Assembly (NCBI RefSeq): GCF_004216955.1
Contig: NZ_SGXL01000001.1
Coordinates: forward strand, 1,825,413-1,889,412
DNA from: Fictibacillus sp. BK138
Lineage (GTDB): Bacteria; Bacillota; Bacilli; Bacillales; Fictibacillaceae
Direction of reading: 5' to 3'
Length of the DNA: 64,000 bases
Below the pieces are notes generated by a model that worked only from the letters and a program-made list of their open reading frames with translations, was not told where the DNA came from and made no database searches. Of this stretch, positions 52,220 to 61,900 are shown piece after piece. Positions within the stretch are counted from its first letter, which is position 1; every line of letters starts with the position of its first letter. The position numbers were made by a program, and so were the translations under genes.

Positions 52220-53719
52220 ATGATACATAGTATACCAAATGCTTCTATTGTAATCTTTGGAGCGACAGGTGACCTCGCTCACCGAAAACTCTTCCCTGCT
52301 CTTTATCAATTGTACCAAAAGGGTCATATGAAAGAGAACTTTTCTGTTGTAGGTGTATCCAGAAAAGAGTATTCACATGAGCAATTTCAGCAGGAAGTGT
52401 TCGAAGCTGTTAACGAACACACGCCAGGAACTGAGATTGAAAAGCTAAAGAAATTTGCTTCTCATTTCTACTACTTAAAGATGGATGTTACAAGTGAACC
52501 GAGCTATCATGAGCTTGAAGAACTGCTGAATGTTCTAGACAGAGATTATCAGACAAACGGGAACCGTCTCTATTATTTAGCGATGGCACCGCGTTTCTTC
52601 GGTACCATACCTACATTCTTAAAATCTGAAGGAATCACAAATACAGAAGGCTGGCAAAGAATCGTCATTGAAAAACCGTTCGGTCATGACCTTCCTTCTG
52701 CTACTAAGCTGAATGAAGAAATTCAGCAAAGTTTTAATGAAGATGATATCTATCGAATTGATCACTATCTCGGTAAAGAGATGGTACAGAACATACAAGT
52801 GATCCGATTTGGAAATGCGATCTTTGAATCGATCTGGAACAATAAATATATTGATTCTGTACAGATTACTTCAAGTGAGACACTAGGGGTCGAGGACAGA
52901 GCTGCGTATTATGAAAAATCAGGAGCTCTGTTAGATATGGTACAAAATCATATGCTTCAAATGGTTATGATGGTCGCTATGGAACCGCCTGGTGAACTAA
53001 AGCCTGAGCATATCCGTGATGAAAAAGTAAAAGTACTTCGTTCATTGCGTTTCTTTAACGAAGAAGAAGTAAGAAAGAACGTTATTCGCGGTCAATATAC
53101 AGATGGGACGATAAAAGGGGAATCAGTTCCGGCTTACTTAGAGGAAGAAAATGTAGATCCCGATTCAAAAACTGAAACTTTTGTTGCCGCAAAACTGTTC
53201 ATAGACAATTTCAGATGGACAGGCGTTCCGTTTTATATTCGAACTGGTAAGCGCATGGCTGTTAAATCAACAGAGATTGTTATCCAGTTTAAACAAGGTC
53301 CTATGGCTCTCTATCACGCTAATACTGAAAAATATCAGCCTAACTTGCTAAGAATTCATATTCAGCCTGATGAAGGTGTCAGTCTCACACTTAATGCTAA
53401 ACCAAAAGGAGACACATCTGATTTATTGCCGATCGATATGACATATAACAATAAATCAGCTACAGACATGAACTCTCCTGAGGCCTATGAAAAGCTTTTG
53501 CATGATTGTTTACTGGGAAATTCAACATACTTTACACGCTGGGATGAAGTTGCGTTAAGCTGGGAGTTCATTGACCGTATTACTAAAACTTGGAACGGTG
53601 CCGGTGCTCCAATTACGTATTACGATTCTGGCAGTATGGGCCCTGTAGAAGCAGAACAATTATTAAACGCAGACGGCCATTCATGGTGGGAACCAACTAA
53701 AGTTAGAGAGGAATGTTAA
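52220..53719 (+). CDS. zwf: Glucose-6-phosphate dehydrogenase
   Basis: 499 residues from the ATG at 52220; a GTG four codons earlier is possible. It makes 6-phosphogluconolactone and NADPH, the entry to the pentose phosphate pathway. GATGDLAHRKL at 14-24 binds NADP, 'VIEKPFGHDL' and the active-site 'RIDHYLGKEMVQN' follow, and 'WTGVPFYIRTGKRM' lies near the C-terminal third. The gene ends 4 bases before the cyclase gene. Confidence 0.97.
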   Translation: MIHSIPNASIVIFGATGDLAHRKLFPALYQLYQKGHMKENFSVVGVSRKEYSHEQFQQEVFEAVNEHTPGTEIEKLKKFASHFYYLKMDVTSEPSYHELEELLNVLDRDYQTNGNRLYYLAMAPRFFGTIPTFLKSEGITNTEGWQRIVIEKPFGHDLPSATKLNEEIQQSFNEDDIYRIDHYLGKEMVQNIQVIRFGNAIFESIWNNKYIDSVQITSSETLGVEDRAAYYEKSGALLDMVQNHMLQMVMMVAMEPPGELKPEHIRDEKVKVLRSLRFFNEEEVRKNVIRGQYTDGTIKGESVPAYLEEENVDPDSKTETFVAAKLFIDNFRWTGVPFYIRTGKRMAVKSTEIVIQFKQGPMALYHANTEKYQPNLLRIHIQPDEGVSLTLNAKPKGDTSDLLPIDMTYNNKSATDMNSPEAYEKLLHDCLLGNSTYFTRWDEVALSWEFIDRITKTWNGAGAPITYYDSGSMGPVEAEQLLNADGHSWWEPTKVREEC

Positions 53720-53723
53720 ACAT

Positions 53724-54335
53724 ATGAAAGTTTATGACGTTTCATTACCGATTTATGAAGGTATGCCCGTATATAAAAACAAACCTGAAAAACAGCCTTC
53801 TTTTGACACTTCACAAAACGGCCATGTTACCGAAACTAGAATAGCCATGGATGTTCATACAGGAACACATGTTGATGCTCCCCTTCACATGGTGCCTGGC
53901 GGTGATACGATCGAAACTCTGCCGTTAGAAAAACTAGTACGAAAAGCAAAAGTAATCGACCTTACGAATGCTGAAGATTCAATAAAAGCGGAAGATCTTG
54001 CTGGTAAAGATATTCAAAAAGATGATTTTGTACTTTTCAAGACGAAAAACTCGTGGGATACGGAATTTAACTTTGAATTTATTTTTGTAAACCATGAAGC
54101 TGCCAAAACACTTGCTGAGATTGGAGTATCTGGTGTGGGCATCGATGCTCTCGGAGTCGAGCGGGCGCAAGAAAATCACCCTACTCACAAACAGTTGTTT
54201 CAAAATGATGTGATCATTATTGAAGGTCTGCAGTTGAAAGATGTTCCAGAAGGAGAATATCTGATGGTTGCTGCACCATTAAAGATCAGGGGTCTAGATG
54301 CCTCCCCTGCACGTGTTGTACTCATAGAAGAATAA
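53724..54335 (+). CDS. Cyclase-family metal hydrolase (kynurenine formamidase-like)
   Basis: 203 residues. The zinc motif 'VHTGTHVDAPLHMVPGG' (HxGTHxDxPxH) is complete at about 45-61; 'GVGIDALGVER' and 'NDVIIIEGL' are family blocks. KynB hydrolyses N-formylkynurenine, but no other tryptophan-breakdown gene is present, so the substrate is open. ATG follows GAGAGGAATG; cotranscribed with zwf, an unusual partner. Confidence 0.87.
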   Translation: MKVYDVSLPIYEGMPVYKNKPEKQPSFDTSQNGHVTETRIAMDVHTGTHVDAPLHMVPGGDTIETLPLEKLVRKAKVIDLTNAEDSIKAEDLAGKDIQKDDFVLFKTKNSWDTEFNFEFIFVNHEAAKTLAEIGVSGVGIDALGVERAQENHPTHKQLFQNDVIIIEGLQLKDVPEGEYLMVAAPLKIRGLDASPARVVLIEE

Positions 54336-54341
54336 ACCCAA

Positions 54342-54372
54342 AAAAACAGCGGCTTTTGTCCGCTGTTTTTGA
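54342..54372 (+). terminator. Terminator of the zwf operon
   Basis: Perfect 11-bp stem AAAAACAGCGG/CCGCTGTTTTT, seven-base loop. The stretch 54373-54512 that follows holds nothing I can name. Confidence 0.9.
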
Positions 54373-54512
54373 TTGCCTATTTTACGCATACACGAAAATC
54401 TGGCGAGGTGCCTGGACACACTCTTTCATGGAGAATACTCATGTTATTCCTCATCTTATCGGGGCTGAACGAGCCACTTCCACTTTCAATGGACTAAGCC
54501 TTTTCTTTCATT

Positions 54513-55772
54513 TTACTCTACTGCTGGCTCTAAACTCTTTGCAGGCTTTGCTTCTTTGCTGCCTTCATCTCCGCCGCCTTTTTCTTTTTCAGGTTTTATC
54601 GCAAAAAAAGCAGCTATTGCAGCTAGAATACTTACACCTGCGGACGTATAGAAAACGATTTCGTGTGAAGATTTCATCAGAACTGCATAGATGGGAGGAC
54701 CTAAAGCTACTCCCACGAATCGCATTGAACTGTAAATAGAGGTTATTGTTCCTCTGGCTTCTTTATCAATTCCCTCTGTAATCAAAGCGTCTAAACAAGG
54801 CAATGCTGCTCCAATTCCAATCCCAGCAATGAATAATGCACCTAATAAAAAATATACGTTCTCAAAAAAAGTAATTAAAAAGGCAGATCCTCCAAGAAGA
54901 ACCATGGATATGAACGTGCACCATTTCATAACTATCTTATTTTGTTTAATTTTTTTACCTGCGATATATGAGCAAATGGATAGAGCCAATAGAGGAACAG
55001 CCAGCACTAGACCTTTCATGACACCTTTTATGCCGTATTTTTCTTCCAAGATCGTTGAAAGGTAAAATAAAATTCCGAAAAGCACAAACATAATGACCCC
55101 ACCGATAAAAAAAATAGCCATGAGCCATTTGCCTTCATTATGAAAGATTTCTTTAACATTTTTTAAAAACTCTTTAAAAGGCTGTTTTTCTTGTTCTTTC
55201 TTTGGGACTTTAACTAAAAATAATACCAATAAAATAGAAATAACACAGAATACGGGAATGAGCCAAAAAGGCAAAAACCAAATAATTGTGGCTAGAAAAG
55301 CGCCGAGGATCGGGCTTAAAACCTTCCCTATCGTATTGGACGTTTCAATCAAGCCTAGACCAGAGCTTACCTGTTCCTCTTCTTTGAACATATCTCCAAC
55401 TAGAGGCATTACTACTGGTGCTGCACCCGAAGAACCCACCCCCTGAAGGAACCTCCCTACAAGAATAAGCATGAACGCATTATCAGCCTGCCAGGCGGCC
55501 CATCCTGAGATTAATCCACCGATCCCTGCGATAAACAGACTCGGGATAATTACTTTTTTACGCCCATATCGATCAGAAAGGTACCCCGCGATGGGTATTA
55601 AAAGAATGGCTACAATTGAATAGACTGTGATGATCATTGAAACCTGAAATGAGGAAATCTTTAGTTCTTTTCCGATCTCAGGCAAAACAGGTATAAGCAT
55701 CGAATTTCCAAGTGTCATTACAAGAGGAATTGATGCGAGTGCGAGCAGGTCCCATTTTTTCTTAGCTTCCAT
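54513..55772 (-). CDS. MFS drug-efflux-type transporter
   Basis: 419 residues from the ATG at 55772 (GGAGGATATT upstream). Twelve helices; motif A 'GYLSDRYGRKKVI' between helices 2 and 3, motif C-like 'GLGLIETSNTIGKVLSPILG' in helix 5, both typical of 12- or 14-helix drug:proton antiporters (YfmO type). A charged Glu/Lys/Gly tail ends the protein. Substrate unknown. Confidence 0.87.
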   Translation of the reverse strand: MEAKKKWDLLALASIPLVMTLGNSMLIPVLPEIGKELKISSFQVSMIITVYSIVAILLIPIAGYLSDRYGRKKVIIPSLFIAGIGGLISGWAAWQADNAFMLILVGRFLQGVGSSGAAPVVMPLVGDMFKEEEQVSSGLGLIETSNTIGKVLSPILGAFLATIIWFLPFWLIPVFCVISILLVLFLVKVPKKEQEKQPFKEFLKNVKEIFHNEGKWLMAIFFIGGVIMFVLFGILFYLSTILEEKYGIKGVMKGLVLAVPLLALSICSYIAGKKIKQNKIVMKWCTFISMVLLGGSAFLITFFENVYFLLGALFIAGIGIGAALPCLDALITEGIDKEARGTITSIYSSMRFVGVALGPPIYAVLMKSSHEIVFYTSAGVSILAAIAAFFAIKPEKEKGGGDEGSKEAKPAKSLEPAVE

Positions 55773-55946
55773 AATATCCTCCACAACCGTACTATTACCT
55801 CTTTAGTATTGTAAAAAGTACTGAAACCATACAAGAAAATCCACCCATTGACTGCAGAAACAAATTAAAGCTACACTTATTGAAAAGTGATTTTAAACAA
55901 AAATTCTTAGAAATCGCATGTGGAAGACGAAAGGAAGTAATAATTA

Positions 55947-57104
55947 ATGGAACATTTTCTAAACAGCCGTGCTAAATCCATTCAAATATCAGGTATTCGC
56001 AAGTTCTTTAATGAGGTGGCGAAATATCCAGACGCTATATCCCTCACTCTTGGCCAGCCTGATTTTCCTACTCCACTGCATGTCAAGGAAGCAGCTATAA
56101 AAGCCATACATAACAATCAAACCGTGTATTCACATAACGCTGGTTATGAAGAATTAAGAAAAGCTGCGGTTTCATTTGTTCATGAAAAATATGATCTAAA
56201 CTATAACCATCAAGATGAAGTTATTGTTACTGCGGGAGCAAGTGAAGCGATCGATATTTCTTTGAGAGCCATTTTGTCCGAAGGCGACGAAGTGTTACTG
56301 CCAGCACCAGTTTATCCGGGATATGAACCCGTAATTACACTTTGCGGAGCGAAAGCTATATATATGGATACTACAGAAACAGGTTTTAAAGTAACACCAG
56401 ACCTTATTAAGGAAGCTATTACTTCTAAAACCAAAGCCATTATTCTTCCGTTCCCATCCAACCCAACTGGAGTAACACTTGAAGATCGTGAACTAGACGA
56501 ACTGGCTCAATACTTATGTAACCAAAATATCTTTGTCATTTCTGACGAAATCTACAGTGAACTTAGATATAACGGAAAACACCAGTCTATAGCCTCTTTT
56601 AATGGGATGCGCGAAAAAACCTTTGTTATAAATGGTCTTTCTAAATCACATAGCATGACAGGCTGGAGAATCGGGCTTTTATTCGCCCCTTCTGAAATCC
56701 TACAGCATGTTTTAAAGGTTCATCAGTACAATGTTACTTGTGCATCAACGATTTCACAGGCTGCTGCAATAGAAGCACTGACTAAGGGCAAAGATGATGC
56801 AGCTCCTATGAGAAATGAATATAAAAAAAGATTGGAATACTGTTCTACGCGTTTGGAGCAGATGGGACTGGCTTTCGAAAAACCTAATGGCGCCTTTTAC
56901 CTTTTCATACCTGTTAAGCAATTTGGTTTACCTTCTTATCAATTTGCTTTAAATCTCCTTAAACAACAAGGTATAGCTGTCGTACCGGGTGATGCCTTTT
57001 CTTCCCTTGGAGAGGGTTATATCAGAATCTCTTACGCTGCATCTATAGAGCAGCTGGAAAAAGGTATGAACGGTCTAGAAAATTTTATAAAAACTATTTC
57101 TTAA
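55947..57104 (+). CDS. patA: Aminotransferase PatA (N-acetyl-diaminopimelate aminotransferase type)
   Basis: 385 residues, PLP fold type I. The start 'EHFLNSRAKSIQISGIRKF', 'SLTLGQPDFPTPLHV', 'YPSNPTGVTL'-like block, and the Schiff-base Lys in 'INGLSKSHSMTGWRIG' closely match B. subtilis PatA, the aminotransferase of the acetylated diaminopimelate/lysine pathway. General aspartate transaminase activity is the alternative. Next to a MurE-like ligase gene, in line with cell-wall precursor work. Confidence 0.9.
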   Translation: MEHFLNSRAKSIQISGIRKFFNEVAKYPDAISLTLGQPDFPTPLHVKEAAIKAIHNNQTVYSHNAGYEELRKAAVSFVHEKYDLNYNHQDEVIVTAGASEAIDISLRAILSEGDEVLLPAPVYPGYEPVITLCGAKAIYMDTTETGFKVTPDLIKEAITSKTKAIILPFPSNPTGVTLEDRELDELAQYLCNQNIFVISDEIYSELRYNGKHQSIASFNGMREKTFVINGLSKSHSMTGWRIGLLFAPSEILQHVLKVHQYNVTCASTISQAAAIEALTKGKDDAAPMRNEYKKRLEYCSTRLEQMGLAFEKPNGAFYLFIPVKQFGLPSYQFALNLLKQQGIAVVPGDAFSSLGEGYIRISYAASIEQLEKGMNGLENFIKTIS

Positions 57105-57130
57105 ACTGCCCTAAATTGGGCAGTTTTTTC
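57103..57130 (+). terminator. Terminator of patA
   Basis: Perfect 9-bp stem AAACTGCCC/GGGCAGTTT and six Ts, starting inside the stop codon. Confidence 0.9.
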
Positions 57131-57231
57131 GAATAGTTTACATAACCATATTACGGTTAAATTTAGGTTCGTGTATAAGAACTCAAATTAGAAAAACACT
57201 ACAAATACTTTATTAAAAGGATGACGTTTCC

Positions 57232-58683
57232 GTGAATTTAAAAGCATTATTAAACCACCTGCACATTGCATGCCATACAGACCAAGATCCAATAATCACC
57301 GGTATTACTTCTCATTCAAAAAAAGTAGAGCCGGGTTATTTGTTCTTTGCGATTTCAGGTGTGCAGGCGGACGGACATCAATACATACAAGAAGCATTTG
57401 AGAATGGTGCTGCAGCTGTAGTTGGTGAATATCGCGAAACATCAGCCTCTGGACTCTACTTTTACGCAGAAGACACGAAACGTCTGTTAAGTATTGCTGC
57501 TTCTTATTTCTATGATGAGCCCTATAAAAAGCATAAGATGACAGGGATTACTGGGACTAATGGAAAAACAACGACTTCCTTTCTTTTGCAGCATATCCTC
57601 CTATCACATGATATATCAACCGCATTGTTCGGCACTGTCCATCATTATATTAATTCTAAAATTGTCAAAAGCTCTCACACTACCCCTGACCCTGTTACGT
57701 TGCAGAAAATGTTGAGTGAAAGTAATGACGAAGCAGTTGTGATGGAAGTAAGTTCACATGGCCTTGAACAAAATAGGATTGAGGGAATCACATATGATCA
57801 AGCTATCTTCTTAAACCTTACTCATGATCACTTGGACTATCATGGTACGATGGAATCTTATTATCAGTGCAAAGCAAAACTTTTTTCATATTTAAAACCA
57901 AAAGGCACAGCTATAATTTGCAGTGAAGGAAGCTATGGAAGACGTTTAATTCAGGAATTGTCTTCAACGAACACATTACAGGTTTGGACTTATGGAAAAA
58001 GAAAAACTGACAACTTTTATATTGAAGATGTAGGGAAAAATTATTTTAATCTTGTTCATGAAACTCTTCATGTCACAGTCCCTCTTCCCTTGCCTGGTGA
58101 ATATAACGCGTTAAATACTACTGCCGCTATCGCTGCTGCACTTGATTACGGTGTACCAATAAAGGATTCGATCAACCATCTTAAGAACTTTCAAGGCATC
58201 CCTGGCAGGTTTGAGGAACTTACTCTTAATAATGGAACTGAAGTCATCATCGATTACGCACATACTCCTGACGGCGTTTCTCAAGTGTTAGAAGCTGCCA
58301 GAAAAAAAGCGGGCAGCCGCCCGTTCTATCACGTTTTTGGGTTTAGAGGAAATCGGGATGTGACGAAAAGATCGGAAATGATAAGCATCTCTTTAGAATA
58401 TAGCGATCAAACCGTCTTAACAGTAGATGATTTAGATGGAGTTCCAAGTGAGCAGCTTATTCAAGAAACAAAAGAAGCCCTACCTGCCGGACCGCACACT
58501 CCAACAATAATTTCTGACAGAACGGAAGCTATTTTTTATGCATTAAGGGAAGCTCCTCCAAAAAGTGTGGTCATTATAACGGGAAAAGGACCTGAGAGCT
58601 ACAAAGAAAAATATCAATATCCTTCAGATTCCGATTTATCTACAGTCAAACTTTTTCAATCATTGAATAAAGCAGCGTTATAA
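57232..58683 (+). CDS. MurE-like Mur ligase with altered amino-acid-binding motif
   Basis: 483 residues, GTG start behind AGGATGA. The three Mur ligase domains are intact: N-terminal UDP-MurNAc part ('GITSHSKKVEPGYLFFAI'), ATP domain with P-loop GTNGKTTT at 108-115, 'VMEVSSHGL', 'NLTHDHLDYHGTME' and the Lys in 'CKAKLF', then the C-terminal domain with 'IDYAHTPDG' and 'VFGFRGNRDVTKR'. The DNPR motif that selects diaminopimelate is replaced by 'VDDLDGVPS', and GKGHE by GKGPE. It is probably a second MurE-type enzyme with another substrate. Confidence 0.85.
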   Translation: MNLKALLNHLHIACHTDQDPIITGITSHSKKVEPGYLFFAISGVQADGHQYIQEAFENGAAAVVGEYRETSASGLYFYAEDTKRLLSIAASYFYDEPYKKHKMTGITGTNGKTTTSFLLQHILLSHDISTALFGTVHHYINSKIVKSSHTTPDPVTLQKMLSESNDEAVVMEVSSHGLEQNRIEGITYDQAIFLNLTHDHLDYHGTMESYYQCKAKLFSYLKPKGTAIICSEGSYGRRLIQELSSTNTLQVWTYGKRKTDNFYIEDVGKNYFNLVHETLHVTVPLPLPGEYNALNTTAAIAAALDYGVPIKDSINHLKNFQGIPGRFEELTLNNGTEVIIDYAHTPDGVSQVLEAARKKAGSRPFYHVFGFRGNRDVTKRSEMISISLEYSDQTVLTVDDLDGVPSEQLIQETKEALPAGPHTPTIISDRTEAIFYALREAPPKSVVIITGKGPESYKEKYQYPSDSDLSTVKLFQSLNKAAL

Positions 58684-58689
58684 AACGAA

Positions 58690-58727
58690 AAAAACAGCAC
58701 ATGCTTGAGCAGCGGTGCTGTTTTTTT
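58690..58727 (+). terminator. Terminator of the MurE-like gene
   Basis: Perfect 11-bp stem AAAAACAGCAC/GTGCTGTTTTT with 14-base loop and seven Ts, 6 bases after the stop. Confidence 0.88.
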
Positions 58728-58782
58728 GTTAAGATTCTTTTGAGATTGTTGTTGCTTTCGAATGTTTTTTGTAAGCCTCTCT

Positions 58783-58895
58783 GACAAGTTGATTGGAGCG
58801 TGCCAGCTACATGAGTTTTCCTCTCGTAAGGCATGCGACGAGGAAGCTAGCTTCGACAGGAATATCTTGTAGACGCAGAAGCAACCTCTTTCAAG
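58783..58895 (+). repeat. Degraded Bacillaceae-type intergenic repeat, opposite orientation
   Basis: Plus-strand 'AAGTTGATTGGAGCG' is the classic left end of this repeat family; the interior has drifted and contains a CCTCTCGTAAGG / CGACGAGG inverted pair. Only the end matches the copies at 2826 and 29008 well. Confidence 0.4.
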
Positions 58896-58924
58896 AGCAA
58901 GAAAGTTTGCAATAACTCTTTTTA

Positions 58925-61900
58925 TTAATGTGCAATCTTATTTAGACAATTTTTTAATTCAATGATGCGTGCTTCTAAATCCCCTGGTTTTTTTAATTCG
59001 TTAAAATAACCAGTGATCTGATCTAAGAAATCTTCTTTTGAATGAAGTTCTGCTTTCGCGATAACTGATGTGTAATGCTGTTCAAGTGCTTTTTCAGCAT
59101 CTGCAATCCATTGCTCCACTTCTGTTTCTACTTGTTTAGCCAAATCATTCTTTAGATCGTTAGAACCGCCTTGCTCGAAAAATTGTTTAGCATTTTTAAA
59201 ATAAGATAACCATTCTTTATTATCTCTTCCTGCACTCTCATTGAATTTAGAAGAAAGTGAAGGTGTAAAATACAATTCTGTATTCTCTGAGGGAACCTTT
59301 AAGCTAATCTGAATTTCCTCAGCTTTTTCTATCATTTTCTTTTCTTTGTCATTTATATTTTTTTGTATCCATTTATCTAAGCGCAGTGAACTTGCTCTGA
59401 ATTCCTGGTGAAGATCATGTGCTAACTTATCATATAATTCTGAGATACATGCATTAAGCTCAGCTTTAGAAGATCTGACAGCAGCTGGATGAATGGTTTC
59501 TTTATAAAAATCATGATAACGAATCAAAACCCTCTGTTTAACGTAGAATAAAAGCTCTTTCTGCTCTTGGTCAAATTGCTTTTTAACTAAGAAAATATTC
59601 TTCGAGCAATACTCCACCAACGAATTTTCTCTTCGTTGAACTGCATTTAAGTATTCATCTTCTTGCTTCAGTCTCAGCTCTGTTTCAGAGAGCATGTTGT
59701 GAACGACATTTCTTGCATGAATCTGAGAAGCTAGAGCACTATTAATCATCGCCTGTTCAAGATCATTCTCTACATAATGGAACAAACTTTCAGTAAATAA
59801 GCCAAAACCGCTCTCACGGTGCCCTGGCTGGGAAAGTTCATTTTTACTGGATACCGAAAATAATCTTGGATTGCGGATTCCAAACGTCTGAAGGTTTCCT
59901 TTCACATGATTAACGACATCCATTTTATCTTCTTCGCTGTTTGCAAGATCGGAAGCATTAATGGCGAAAAACATTTTATCGGAAGCAAATGTGTCTTTAA
60001 TTCTACCTAACTGTATTAAAAACTCTCTGTCTGCATAGGAGAACGCATGATTAAAATAAGTCAGATAGATAATGATATCCGCTTGTTTCATATATTCGAA
60101 TGCGACTTCTGTATGACGTGAATGTATGGAGTTTGCTCCAGGTGTATCTACGAGTACAAGACCTTTTTCGGTTAGCGGACAGCTGTAATATATGGTAATT
60201 TTTCTTACATAGCAAGCTTTAGATTCAACCGCTGCAAAGTTTCTGATTTCCGACATATCAGCTTTAATTTGTGTGCCTAACTGTCCCTTTGAATCTTGAT
60301 ATCCTTCCAAAAAGGCTCCTACATGCTTGTTATCTTTGAATTCTTCTCTAGAAGCTTCTTGTAAAAGACTTAAATCACTATAATTCGCTTGAAGAAGCGT
60401 ATTGATTTCATTTAAAACTTCCAGCTCTGATTTCATTTCAATTGTTACGGTGCCGTGCTCATTACCTTCATCTGGTTTTCGAATTTCATTTATGGCAGCT
60501 GTTGTTGGATTTGGTGATGAAGGAAGAATCGCTTCTCCAAATAAGGCATTGGCGAAGGAAGATTTCCCTGCAGAAAATGCTCCAAATAATACAGTTGAGA
60601 AGGACCGCTTCTTTAGCCTGTCAGCAAGCTGATCCATCTCATCAGCTATGTTTGAAAACCCGGATAATGGCTTCAGCAGAGCTGCTGTCTTATATAAATT
60701 TGCAGTCTCATCTTGAATTGTGCTGGATCTTTCATTTTCTTTCTTTTGTACTTCAGAATGAATTTGTTCAGCTTTCACAATATTGTCTTCTGATTTTTTA
60801 TTAAATTTACTCTTAAACTCTGCAACAGATATCTCATTGTATTGAGATTTGAATTTTTCCTCGTACTCTTTTACTGGAAATACAAATGAATCTTCAGACC
60901 TAACAATACTAACTAATTCTTTCTTTTTTTCAACCCAAATAACAGCTTCCTCTTTTTCCTTTTCAAGAGCTGCTATTTCTTGATTCATTCTTTCTGCTTT
61001 TTTTTGATATAGCGCAAAAACTTTATTATTCTTTTCTTTTATTTGGGAAATAGCAAAAGAGATAAAATCACTCATCTGCTGCCTGGCTTTCTTTTTAACT
61101 TCCCCAGCAATGCTATCACAATAATTGATCAAGCCTTGTCCTTGTGAAGACAAACCTGATTGCACATGGGAATATAACGTTTCATCTTTTAGCCTTATCG
61201 TTTCCCATTGGGGAAAATCTGTTTGAAACTCCTTCTGCAAGCTATTTAGATAATTTTGTGCATGCCAGTTAATATGTGCATCAATCGACTCTTGAAGTTT
61301 TTCTTGAAAAGCATTTTTCCTTTGATTTCGTTCATGCTCTGTTTTTTGTTTTGAAAAAAACAAACCTACTTTAAAATCTTTTTTTGCACCTTCAATAAAC
61401 AACCCTGCTTTTTCCCTAGTTTCATAAGGCATTAATTGAGCAGACTCTATAATTTTCACAAACTGATCACGAATGTTTTCTTCTTTTTCCTTATTAGTCT
61501 GTTCAGTATCGCTTATTAATGAATGGTGTTTTTCTTTTTCGTTATACAAAAGTGCCAGCTTTTCGTCAATCGCATCTAAATTTAGTTTGTTATTTTCATT
61601 TTGCTCCACAAACTCTGTTACAAAATAACGAAGCTGGCGGTTTGTTTCTTCGAGGAGTAAATGGTCTTTATTTATTTCTATTTTTTTGATATAAGCTACT
61701 AAAGCTGATAAATCGTTAGAAGGAAGTTCAGGGGACCTGACACTTGTAAAAAAGATTTGTTCCTTATTGATTCCATATGCTTTAAAAGCTTCAAACACGT
61801 TCTCTTTAAAAGAATGAAAAGAAAGTTCTTCTTCCTGATGTTTGTCAATCTGATTAATAATTAACCGTATCGATTTGCCCTTTTCATTCAACGATTTAAT

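Noticed and set aside
54356-54739. 127-codon plus-strand frame after the zwf operon terminator
   Set aside because: It starts inside a terminator, has no ribosome site, and its second half is the antisense of the MFS transporter gene.
58783-58895. Insertion sequence remnant
   Set aside because: No transposase fragment or terminal inverted repeats; the left end matches a known type of intergenic repeat instead.
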